From a virus, in the IMG/VR virus record IMGVR_UViG_3300032242_002150, positions 1-23,845 of that record: DNA of 23,845 nt; one strand, written 5' to 3'. Below are positions 14,646 through 21,880 of this stretch, piece by piece. The notes under the pieces were generated by a model. That model did no database searches, was not told where the DNA came from, and saw only the letters and a program-made list of their open reading frames with translations. The position numbers and the translations under genes were made by a program. Within the stretch, counting starts at the first letter, position 1. The number at the start of each line of letters is the position of its first letter.

Positions 14646-15431
14646 TTAGCCTACTACAAACCACATGGGTTTTTCGCCAGTTCCATAATTGTTAATCTCC
14701 AAATCTAATTTTTCGATCATGGCGTTACCTTCTGTTTTGAGTTGGGTACCGTTGAGAGTAGTACCACCTTGTGGGCTGGTAATTTGATTGAACTTTTCGC
14801 GAGCTTCGCCTAGCATGAGTTTGCAAGTGGCTAGCGTATAGTCCTTGATCCATAAACCAGCATATGGATCATCTAGTAAAGCAAAATCTGGACGATGATT
14901 ATACAACCATAACAGCACAGTTTCTTCACCGCGTGGTCGTTGCATGATAGTCAGCTTGCGAGTCTGCGGATGATATGTAAATTGAATGTAACTACCAAAC
15001 ATTTTACCTACCATTTTTTGGTACTGAGCAAACGCATAGTAAGTTGCAAGGCCACCCATGTTGCTAGATGACAGCAAATAGGTATTTGTATAGGCTAAGT
15101 TAAATGGTTCAAATAGTGTGCCGCCATCGCCACCGCCTGTTCTACTACCGATGCTTCTACGGAAAACATCGCGAACTTCAATAACTTCGTTGCTTAGGAT
15201 GTATTCGTTTTGGTCCTGCTCTAGAGTCAAATATCCGTAGCTTTCTTCTACTGAATTAGCACTACGCTGACGATAACGAGATAGTGCGCGATCTATTGCG
15301 ATATTATAGTCTTTTGGTTCAAGCTCAACATCGATCATGCTTCCGCCTAAAAGCGACTTTACATAGTCAATTATCTGCTGACGGACTGGTGTTGTATCAT
15401 TAACAGGGTTGGGTGTATTAGCTGTGCTCAT
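14646..15431 (-). CDS. 13: Neck protein gp13 (head completion/tail joining)
   Basis: This 261-residue protein resembles gp13 of T4-like cyanophages (T4 gp13 is 309 aa), which with gp14 forms the neck to which the tail attaches. Landmarks are the helical start VRQQIIDYVKSLLGG (16-30), VELEPKDYNIAIDRALSRYR (35-54), an EVRDVFR segment, and the C-terminal GLWIKDYTLATCKLMLGEAR. A GGTTLNGTQLK stretch and a final FVVG follow. The start at 15431 faces gp14 across 28 bases. There is no Shine-Dalgarno, but GTAAATA ends five bases before the ATG, so T4 spacing would make the transcript start at the A of the ATG. gp13 and gp14 being on opposite strands is unusual, since they are normally adjacent and co-directional. 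Confidence 0.9.
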   Translation of the reverse strand: MSTANTPNPVNDTTPVRQQIIDYVKSLLGGSMIDVELEPKDYNIAIDRALSRYRQRSANSVEESYGYLTLEQDQNEYILSNEVIEVRDVFRRSIGSRTGGGDGGTLFEPFNLAYTNTYLLSSSNMGGLATYYAFAQYQKMVGKMFGSYIQFTYHPQTRKLTIMQRPRGEETVLLWLYNHRPDFALLDDPYAGLWIKDYTLATCKLMLGEAREKFNQITSPQGGTTLNGTQLKTEGNAMIEKLDLEINNYGTGEKPMWFVVG

Positions 15432-15436
15432 ATGAT

Positions 15437-15443
15437 TATTTAC
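15437..15443 (-). promoter_or_regulatory. Candidate late promoter GTAAATA before gp13
   Basis: The minus-strand motif ends five bases before the gp13 ATG. It is separated by one base from the plus-strand TATAAATA of gp14. Confidence 0.4.
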
Positions 15444-15444
15444 C

Positions 15445-15452
15445 TATAAATA
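15445..15452 (+). promoter_or_regulatory. T4-type late promoter TATAAATA for the gp14-gp15-Nudix operon
   Basis: A perfect octamer followed by C ends seven bases before the gp14 ATG. T4 spacing puts the start site at 15458, a two-base leader. It is the only promoter-like signal seen for this plus-strand operon. Confidence 0.65.
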
Positions 15453-15459
15453 CACTACT

Positions 15460-16677
15460 ATGCCAAGACTATCCCTTTACCGCCCCGAAAAAGGCAATGA
15501 TTTTAAGTTTTTAGATCGTGTAATTAACGAGCAATTTCAAGTGGGCGGCACTGACATTTATATCCACAAATATTTGGGCCACGTAGATCCTGCTACAGGA
15601 GAAGCTACACCTGCTACACCTAATAATTCAAACCCGATTCCAGAACTGGGTATACAAGATGTCTTATTGATGGAAAATCGTGATAGACACTACGAGCCTA
15701 ACGTATACATCTTGCGCGGCATTTACCAAATGCAAGATCTAGATTTTAATCTTAGTCAGTTTGGCCTATTCTTAAACAATGATAATATTATGTTACACTT
15801 CCATCTAAGTGGATGTGTAGAAACTCTAGGACGTAAAATCATGGCAGGTGATGTTCTAGAATTGCCTCACTTGAAAGATGAATATGCTCTAGATCAAAGT
15901 CTTATCGCCCTAAAGAGATTTTATGTTGTTCAGGAAGTAGCTCGCCCTACTAACGGATTTAGTCAAACTTGGTATCCGCATCTAGTTAGAGCCAAATGTG
16001 CTCCGCTAGTCGACACACAAGAATACAAAGAAATACTCGATACTGTACAAACAGATGCTGACGGAAATAGTACCGGCAGTACCCTACGTGATCTTATATC
16101 AACCTACAATGCTAGTATCGCTACAAATAATGCTGTGATACAACAAGCCGAATTAGATTCGCCAGCTAAAGGATTTGACGACAGTAATCTTTATGTAGTT
16201 CCACTAACTTCAGATGGTACTGTTGATTTGCAAGACGTAAGCGACACCAGCATCGATAATACTAATTGGGAAAACATGGATGCTTCTATCGTATTGAGAA
16301 GCCCCGATCATACATACTTTGTCAAGGGCGCAGGGGAAGGCGGAGTTCCCCCCAACGGAGCCAAATACAGTGCCGGAATTGAATTTCCGCCGCACCCAGT
16401 CAAAGGTCAATTCCACTTACGCATTGACTATCTACCGAATGTGCTGTTTAGATTTGACGGTGCGATATGGGTCAAGTTTGAAGACAAGGTCCGAATGACT
16501 CTAGATGAGTTTGGTACACAGGATGTAGCACCTGGCAAGCCTTTCGCAGGAAAAGAAGTGAGACGTACTCAGCTATCAGGATACATAAACAATGCTACGA
16601 CTGCAACTATTGGCGGTAGTGTTGTCAAAGAACGCCAGAGTCTAAGCAAAGCGTTAAAACCAAAGGCAGATAACTAA
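15460..16677 (+). CDS. 14: Neck protein gp14
   Basis: This 405-residue protein resembles gp14 of T4-like marine phages and is longer than T4 gp14 (256 aa). The N-terminal part has SLYRPEKGNDFKFLDRVINE (5-24), with VGGTDIYIHKYLG then EPNVYILRGIY. The middle carries FGLFLNNDNIMLHFH (101-115) and a GDVLELPHL segment, corresponding to the GDLIYFP region of T4 gp14. The extra C-terminal part includes GQFHLRIDYLPNVLFRFDGA followed by IWV (316-338). That is a tryptophan motif of the kind also seen in gp18 and gp15 of this phage. Gp14 forms the neck with gp13 and receives the tail. Its stop overlaps the gp15 start (TAATG). There is no Shine-Dalgarno before the ATG, and a perfect late promoter lies seven bases upstream. 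Confidence 0.9.
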   Translation: MPRLSLYRPEKGNDFKFLDRVINEQFQVGGTDIYIHKYLGHVDPATGEATPATPNNSNPIPELGIQDVLLMENRDRHYEPNVYILRGIYQMQDLDFNLSQFGLFLNNDNIMLHFHLSGCVETLGRKIMAGDVLELPHLKDEYALDQSLIALKRFYVVQEVARPTNGFSQTWYPHLVRAKCAPLVDTQEYKEILDTVQTDADGNSTGSTLRDLISTYNASIATNNAVIQQAELDSPAKGFDDSNLYVVPLTSDGTVDLQDVSDTSIDNTNWENMDASIVLRSPDHTYFVKGAGEGGVPPNGAKYSAGIEFPPHPVKGQFHLRIDYLPNVLFRFDGAIWVKFEDKVRMTLDEFGTQDVAPGKPFAGKEVRRTQLSGYINNATTATIGGSVVKERQSLSKALKPKADN

Positions 16678-18170
16678 TGGATTATTTTTATGACGGACAA
16701 CTGAGGAGATATCTAACTCAGTTTATGCGAGTAATGAGCAATTTTTCTTATAAGGATTCTAAAGGAAACCTTGTACAGATTCCTGTTCGCTACGGAGATA
16801 TGAGCCGACAAGTTGCACAGATATTAAACAAGAATTCTGAAAACACTATTCCGTCTGCTCCCTTTATTAGTTGCTACATTAAAAATTTAAAGATAGCACG
16901 TGAACGACTACAGAATCCCTATTATGAAAACACCCTAAATGTAAGAGAGCGGGCCGATCATTATATGGATGAGGATCCTAGCAGTCCTACATACGGAGAA
17001 ATTGTACAAGGTGCGGCTAACACACAGGGTGCAAACTATACTATCAATCGCTTGATGCCTACTCCTTATGATCTAGAATTTCAAGCAGATATATGGAGTT
17101 CTAATACTGAACAGAAACTACAGATATTAGAACAGATATTAGTCTTGTTTAGACCTGCAATGGAAATACAAACTACTAGTAACTTTGTTGATTGGACTAG
17201 TTTGAGTTATTTAGAATTATCGGATCTAACTTGGTCAACTCGCGCAATACCCCAAGGAGTAGAGCAAGATATAGATATCGCTAATCTATCATTTACTACA
17301 CCTATATGGATCAGTACTCCTATCAAAGTAAAACAATTAGGAGTTATTACAAATATCATTAATAACATATTCGTCGAACCTACAGGATCTATCGAAGCTA
17401 ATCCCTATGATGACGGAGCATTTTTCAATGGTCGTAAGCCTACTGCTGTTGCTGGTCATAGTTTGAAAAATCTAAACATAATAGTTTTAAACAATACAGC
17501 TACACTAGGACCAAATGTTAGTTGGTTTAAGATATTAGATGCCTATCCTGGAACGTTTGTCGCAGGAGTCAGTCAAATAAGATTCACTAAAGATCTAGAA
17601 ACAGAAGTTGTTGCTACGATGACGTTGAATCCAACTGACGAAACACAAATGATTTTGAATATCGATGCGTCGACCCTGCACACTAACAGTCAGGTACCTC
17701 CTAATAGTGGAAAGACCTATGTCGATGCTATTATAGATCCGACTACATTTACCACTGATTCTAATAATGTGGGAATACGCTATTTGATCTTAGAAGATAT
17801 CAATCCTGCATATAGACAAGTACAGTATATTGCTAATCCAGGATACGATCCTAATAATCCGGATAGTCCGCAACAACTAGTAAAACTAGATGCCAACGGA
17901 AATCCAGTATACCAACTAACACACCCAGATACTGCCTATGCTGTAAAGAATTTCAAGAATGCTGACGGTAGTGTATTTTCTGCCAATGCCAACGATATTA
18001 TTTCTTGGGATGGTACTAGTTGGTCAGTTATATTCGATTCTCTAGCAGGTACTGTTCCCACGTACATAACTAATATACGAACCGGTTCTCAATATTCATG
18101 GGATGGCCAACAGTGGACATCCAGTTATGAAGGAGAATATACATCGGGATATTGGCGTTTATTACTATGA
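16677..18170 (+). CDS. 15: Tail sheath stabiliser/completion protein gp15, enlarged (497 aa)
   Basis: The N-terminus MDYFYDGQLRRYLTQFMRVM and the following IPVRYGDMSRQVAQIL match the T4 gp15 pattern (YFYNSSFRRYATLMGDLFSN). Gp15 caps the top of the tail and joins it to the neck. The conserved region runs to about 215 and includes MPTPYDLEFQADIW, LQILEQILVLFRP and the FTTPIWIS strand. T4 gp15 is 272 aa, so about 220 residues are added. The last 60 hold two tryptophan motifs, ISWDGTSWSVIF (442-453) and YSWDGQQWTSSYEG (473-486), before a GYWRLLL end. Its ATG overlaps the gp14 stop by one base, and its own TGA overlaps the Nudix ATG (ATGA). All three genes are therefore probably translated from one message. 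Confidence 0.9.
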   Translation: MDYFYDGQLRRYLTQFMRVMSNFSYKDSKGNLVQIPVRYGDMSRQVAQILNKNSENTIPSAPFISCYIKNLKIARERLQNPYYENTLNVRERADHYMDEDPSSPTYGEIVQGAANTQGANYTINRLMPTPYDLEFQADIWSSNTEQKLQILEQILVLFRPAMEIQTTSNFVDWTSLSYLELSDLTWSTRAIPQGVEQDIDIANLSFTTPIWISTPIKVKQLGVITNIINNIFVEPTGSIEANPYDDGAFFNGRKPTAVAGHSLKNLNIIVLNNTATLGPNVSWFKILDAYPGTFVAGVSQIRFTKDLETEVVATMTLNPTDETQMILNIDASTLHTNSQVPPNSGKTYVDAIIDPTTFTTDSNNVGIRYLILEDINPAYRQVQYIANPGYDPNNPDSPQQLVKLDANGNPVYQLTHPDTAYAVKNFKNADGSVFSANANDIISWDGTSWSVIFDSLAGTVPTYITNIRTGSQYSWDGQQWTSSYEGEYTSGYWRLLL

Positions 18171-18592
18171 GCATAATTTGTAGCGGCGGATTATTCCTAA
18201 GCAAATCAACTAAGAAATTTTTAATACTACACAGATCAGAAGGCAAAACTGCTAGAACATGGGGTATTGTGGGCGGCAAACACGAGCCCAACGATCAGAC
18301 TCCCTATGAAGCACTATGTAGAGAGATCCGAGAAGAAATTGGATTTTTACCAGAAATAGAAAAGACTATACCCTTAGAGCAGTATGAAAGCAAAGATGGT
18401 ATATTCTATTATCACACCTATGTGTTGCTCGTCCAAGACGAATTTATTCCTCGTCTAAATCACGAACATTCAGGATATGCATGGGTTGAAAATGAGTGCT
18501 GGCCAAAACCGCTACACTCGGGCCTTAGAACTACACTCAGTAGCAAGACCAATCGAGCTAAAATCTCAACTATAATTGATTTATTGAATTAA
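18167..18592 (+). CDS. Nudix hydrolase
   Basis: The start is set at the ATG at 18167, which overlaps the gp15 stop as ATGA. A TTG five codons earlier is less likely. The 141-residue protein carries a Nudix box, GGKHEPNDQTPYEALC followed by REIREEIGF, with the REIREE core intact. The loop before RE is one residue longer than in classic MutT, and aspartate stands where MutT has the first conserved Glu; both occur in some Nudix subfamilies. The family hydrolyses nucleoside diphosphates linked to another group: damaged dNTPs, ADP-ribose, NAD, capped or polyphosphorylated nucleotides. The substrate cannot be told from the sequence. The C-terminal SGYAWVENECWPKPLHSGL is the usual Nudix back strand. 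As the last gene of a neck operon it would be a late gene. Its stop overlaps that of the opposing oxygenase. Confidence 0.88.
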   Translation: MSIICSGGLFLSKSTKKFLILHRSEGKTARTWGIVGGKHEPNDQTPYEALCREIREEIGFLPEIEKTIPLEQYESKDGIFYYHTYVLLVQDEFIPRLNHEHSGYAWVENECWPKPLHSGLRTTLSSKTNRAKISTIIDLLN

Positions 18593-19179
18593 ATGTCGTC
18601 GGCGATTAGATTGAAGCTGATGCTGATTCTATCTTCTTCAGATAAATTCTCTTCCACTCCATGATCTAACCAACTTGGGAAAGCTATAAACATTCCAGGT
18701 ACAGGTTGGAAACTATAACTCTTGTAATTATATTCTGCATCTTTGGCGCTATAGAAGTGCTGGCGTGCCGCAAGATTAGGATTGACGAATGTTATCTTTC
18801 CAGAACGCGGCGGAGTTTTAACATATAGAGTGCAGGCAAAAACACTACGTGGATGTATATGAGGAATCATATACGAGCCGGGAGGATTTACATTTACCCA
18901 GTAGTTGAGTAATTTTAATTTTGTAACGGACTCATAGTCCTTGATTAATGCACTAGTACAGCGTTCTATTATAGGCATTAGGACAGGATGAGCGATAGTA
19001 AGAACTTTACTGCTACCGCCACCACCGCGCTTGCTTGAAATATCTAGATTAGGCTGTGTTTGCACTACCTCTCTAGAAAACTTTTCTAACTCCTGTATTT
19101 CCTGTTCAGACAGATCATTTTTGATGGTCCATACAGGAGTAGGAAAAATATTACTTAACTTGAGATCAGATCCAACCAA
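18589..19179 (-). CDS. Putative 2OG-Fe(II) oxygenase-like protein (TIGR02466-type)
   Basis: The 196-residue protein resembles the small putative 2OG-Fe(II) oxygenases found in marine phages. It opens IFPTPVWTI (11-19). Its core has YWVNVNPPGSYMIPHIHPRS (93-112), then TLYVKTPPRSGKITFVNP, GMFIAFPSWLDHGVEEN (162-178) and RISISFN (184-190). H107 or H109, H173 and R184 are the candidate Fe and 2-oxoglutarate ligands. The usual HxD is HxH here, as I recall for this family. Such enzymes hydroxylate proteins or small molecules. The start is a TTG at 19179: an in-frame stop lies nine bases upstream, no ATG occurs until residue 68, and GAGG lies nine bases before the TTG. It overlaps the end of the 220-aa gene by 14 bases. 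The substrate is unknown. Confidence 0.7.
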   Translation of the reverse strand: MVGSDLKLSNIFPTPVWTIKNDLSEQEIQELEKFSREVVQTQPNLDISSKRGGGGSSKVLTIAHPVLMPIIERCTSALIKDYESVTKLKLLNYWVNVNPPGSYMIPHIHPRSVFACTLYVKTPPRSGKITFVNPNLAARQHFYSAKDAEYNYKSYSFQPVPGMFIAFPSWLDHGVEENLSEEDRISISFNLIADDI

Positions 19180-19828
19180 GTTGTTTTACCTCTAATGGAG
19201 TTGAACAATTCATTACGGCCTGCTTTTCACCCAACATCTGTCCTACTAAATTAGCCTGCATCTGTTGATAGCTGGCTTGTTTTGCGATGACTTGGTTAGC
19301 TAAATCTGCGATACTGATACCGCTAGATGCTGATATCACAGACAACATTGGTGTAGGGAAAAAAGGATTGGCCATGTAGGCTTTGGCTTCTTCTAGCTGT
19401 CCTGCAAATGTACTTGCTTCTAATGAACTTGTAGTAACGCTAAGGTTAGCAAATTTAGCATCGTATTCAAATTGTACCTCCAAACAGCTTAGATACTTGT
19501 AACCATCTAAGAACAATTTGACATCGTCTGAATTATCTAAAGTTGGAAAATGATGCATGTGGCCGGCTTCGATTTCTCCCGGATTATGATCAGCTACTGT
19601 AGTTACATTTGCTACACTACCACTATCTAGTACAGTATAGTTAATGTATTGTAAAGCGGCTTTTAGATGAGGATCAGTAATCTCTGTAATGCGATAAGCC
19701 GCAATTTGTTGAGCATTAAAATTGCTCATAGGTACATCAATCAAAATCCATCCGTGAGTAGCGTACTTTGCATCTGGCGGGAGCTGGAAAGTTAATGGCT
19801 GACCTGATTCAAGTTTCATTAAAATCAT
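19166..19828 (-). CDS. Unknown protein with a tail-fibre-assembly-like C-terminus (220 aa)
   Basis: The function is not recognised with certainty. The N-terminal half (1-110) looks like a beta-rich domain with an EAGHMHHFPTLDN stretch (about 87-99). The C-terminal half (about 128-220) is helical: SSLEASTFAGQLEEAKAYMA, PFFPTPMLSVISASSGISIA and then DLANQVIAKQASYQQMQANL. That order (helix, P-x-P-M/L, A-x-x-x-G-I-x-x-x-x-L, then a long helix with LVGQMLGEKQAV) resembles C-termini of phage tail-fibre assembly proteins. It could therefore be a fibre chaperone or a fibre-associated protein. The ATG at 19828 has AAGG upstream; a second ATG four codons in is possible. It lies between the 227-aa gene and the oxygenase on the same strand. 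Confidence 0.65.
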   Translation of the reverse strand: MILMKLESGQPLTFQLPPDAKYATHGWILIDVPMSNFNAQQIAAYRITEITDPHLKAALQYINYTVLDSGSVANVTTVADHNPGEIEAGHMHHFPTLDNSDDVKLFLDGYKYLSCLEVQFEYDAKFANLSVTTSSLEASTFAGQLEEAKAYMANPFFPTPMLSVISASSGISIADLANQVIAKQASYQQMQANLVGQMLGEKQAVMNCSTPLEVKQLGWI

Positions 19829-19855
19829 GTTAGTATGACCTTGCTTTATAAAGCG

Positions 19856-20539
19856 TTATTCTGACCTTGCTATCTTATCCTGTGAGCCGTCTGAATTAAA
19901 TTTAATCAGCGTTTCTTTGTCAGGAACTGATCCTAACTGTGGCACAGGGATATACGCGGCCATTTCATTTGTAATCTTCAATGCTTCCTGTAAGGTCACA
20001 TGGAAGATCTCTTCTGGTAGATCTAGCATCGCCTGTAGGTTACCGGTTGAAATTCTTCCAGTTGACACAATGTCTAATCCTGCTTGACGACCTAAACGTT
20101 TGACCCAGTAATCAATTTCTAAAGTGTCTTTCATAGAAAGAAGTTCAGCGATATCAAAATTCTGATTAAAGTATTCTAATACTTCGTAGAATGTCTCTAA
20201 TTCGTTTCTGATACGTTTTACTTCTTTTACACTTAGGTAAATTTTTTCTTCTAAGCTGTGAATTTCGAGATCGATTTCCATTTGATACAATGGATCGACT
20301 TCTCTTTCACGCTTTCTTTTTAAGATCTCAATTTTAAGTTGATTCTTTTTATCTTCGTATTCTGTTTTACGTAAATTTTCTTCACGTACTTCTGCTTCCA
20401 TAACAACCTGTTGAAGTTGTTTGATAGGTGTTAGCTGTGCTCCAACAACGAATTGTTTCATTTGGAAGTCGCTCATGCCCCTCGGCAATGCTTCAACTAA
20501 CTCAGCTATTTTCCAGTCTTTCTTTTGATTTGATTCCAT
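19856..20539 (-). CDS. Coiled-coil protein of unknown function, conserved in marine T4-like phages (227 aa)
   Basis: I do not recognise a biochemical function. The N-terminus has WKIAELVEALPRGMSDFQMK (9-28), followed by FVVGAQLTPIKQLQQVV. A long, highly charged helix runs from about 45 to 120 and looks like a coiled coil. Near the C-terminus a YWVKRLGRQAGLDIVSTGRI stretch is followed by a GNLQAMLDLPEEIFHVTLQE motif. A similar layout (long helix, then YWxxRLxxxAxxDI and GNLxAxLxxPEE) occurs in hypothetical proteins of cyanophages and related phages. The ATG has AAGG upstream and lies inside the halogenase C-terminal coding region, overlapping it by 38 bases. The two are thus probably made from one message. 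A structural or adaptor role is a guess. Confidence 0.7.
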   Translation of the reverse strand: MESNQKKDWKIAELVEALPRGMSDFQMKQFVVGAQLTPIKQLQQVVMEAEVREENLRKTEYEDKKNQLKIEILKRKREREVDPLYQMEIDLEIHSLEEKIYLSVKEVKRIRNELETFYEVLEYFNQNFDIAELLSMKDTLEIDYWVKRLGRQAGLDIVSTGRISTGNLQAMLDLPEEIFHVTLQEALKITNEMAAYIPVPQLGSVPDKETLIKFNSDGSQDKIARSE

Positions 20540-21869
20540 TTTTTAACCTTATCTCTGTTATGTATCTATAATGATTTGGCAACATTTTTTGTGCTAGATA
20601 AACCTGAACCTTAGCATCCTGTGTTAATTTAGGATAGTAATGATCTTCTCCAAATCCTCTTAGCAATTCATTCCATTGAAAATAAGGATAACCGTTATCG
20701 AGATTATCTTCCTTCGTTGGATATTTATATTTAAGAGAGTGCCAAAAATCCTGGAAGTCTTTTGAGTCGCGGGCGGCCTTACTAGCGGCTACCCAGAATG
20801 GCTCTGTACGACGACTAAAAGCATAATGGCCTAGTACAACAACTTTGATGTAACGTATTCTTGCTTGTATTTCTGAATTGGCCCACACATGATTTCTACG
20901 ACCTGCTATTACTTCTACAGCGTATTCTATGGTTTTACCTGCAAGATGTATAGCTGTAGCTTCCAGCGGCTCTATGAATCCACTGCTCATACCAGCCGCG
21001 ATGATATTGCCTTTGAATATTTCTTTGTAATAGCCCGGATGCATTGAGATTTTTCTAGGATTCTCTATTCCTGTAGCACTGGCAAACTCTGCTCGAGCAT
21101 CCTCATCGCTGATAAACTGACTACTGTAAATGTAACCGTTTCCAGTCCTATCATAAACAGGTATCTTAAAGCGCCAACCTGCTGTCATTCCTATGCTTGA
21201 TGTAAAAGGTTCGTATTCTTTTTCGGGATTAGTATAGGTCTTTTGCCCTACTATGGCAGTATCTACTAGGAGTTCCTTAGCATAGCTTTGGAATTGACTA
21301 GATGTTTTTCCTATCAATATTCTCTTAAATCCGGAACAGTCTACAAACCAATCTGCTTCAATACTGGTACCGTTGTCTAGGGTCACGCTTTTACAATTAT
21401 CATTTTCTATTTCTACATCTGTTATATCTGCGTGGATTAATTCTACACCCTGATCGGTACTGCGTTTTTGTAGCAGATCTGCAAGTTCCGAAGCTACGAA
21501 ATGACAACCGTGTGTGCTATCTTCATATAACCAAGGACATTTATTATTATTACCCACAGCCGCTGTTAGATCAGTACCCCATGTTTCCCATGCAGGATCG
21601 GTAGATAGCCAAAAAGGTGCATCGGCAAAATCTATAAACTTGATACCTAATTTAACTCCACCACCAGTGAGTGCAATTAGTTCTGTGGCTTTGACGCCTA
21701 GATCATTCAGCAGTTTCATTATGCTAGGCCAAGTGCCTTCACCTACACCGATTGTAGGTATGTTAGGACTTTCAACTAACTGTATTTGATAATTGGGGAA
21801 TTTTTTAATAAGATAAGCGGCAGAAAGCCAACCAGCTGTTCCACCGCCTACGATGCATATCTTCTTCAT
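20502..21869 (-). CDS. Flavin-dependent halogenase (tryptophan halogenase family)
   Basis: This 455-residue protein belongs to the tryptophan halogenase/PrnA superfamily, which uses FADH2, oxygen and halide to halogenate an aromatic or other electron-rich group. The Rossmann start KICIVGGGTAGWLSAAYLI (3-21) contains the family GxGxxGW motif as GGGTAGW. GVGEGTWP (41-48) is the second FAD contact. K73 in GGGVKLGIKF aligns with the catalytic lysine of PrnA (K79). The EPLEATAIHL segment (300-309) matches the EPLES region. The WxWxIP signature reads WRFKIP (232-237), with Phe for the second Trp. A cyanophage member (VirX1 of Syn10) is known to halogenate, with iodide preferred. A separate flavin reductase is normally needed and none is visible here. 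It lies just downstream of fibre genes and is co-directional with the oxygenase. The substrate is unknown. Confidence 0.88.
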   Translation of the reverse strand: MKKICIVGGGTAGWLSAAYLIKKFPNYQIQLVESPNIPTIGVGEGTWPSIMKLLNDLGVKATELIALTGGGVKLGIKFIDFADAPFWLSTDPAWETWGTDLTAAVGNNNKCPWLYEDSTHGCHFVASELADLLQKRSTDQGVELIHADITDVEIENDNCKSVTLDNGTSIEADWFVDCSGFKRILIGKTSSQFQSYAKELLVDTAIVGQKTYTNPEKEYEPFTSSIGMTAGWRFKIPVYDRTGNGYIYSSQFISDEDARAEFASATGIENPRKISMHPGYYKEIFKGNIIAAGMSSGFIEPLEATAIHLAGKTIEYAVEVIAGRRNHVWANSEIQARIRYIKVVVLGHYAFSRRTEPFWVAASKAARDSKDFQDFWHSLKYKYPTKEDNLDNGYPYFQWNELLRGFGEDHYYPKLTQDAKVQVYLAQKMLPNHYRYITEIRLKNGIKSKERLENS

Positions 21870-21880
21870 AACCCTACTTA

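Noticed and set aside
14636-14655. Hairpin GGCTAAAGCC just after gp13 as a terminator
   Set aside because: Only a four-pair stem with a two-base loop and a poor T-run; too weak to call.
18152-18166. TTG start for the Nudix gene
   Set aside because: The ATG at 18167 overlaps the gp15 stop as ATGA, a standard coupled start, and the Nudix fold needs no extra residues.
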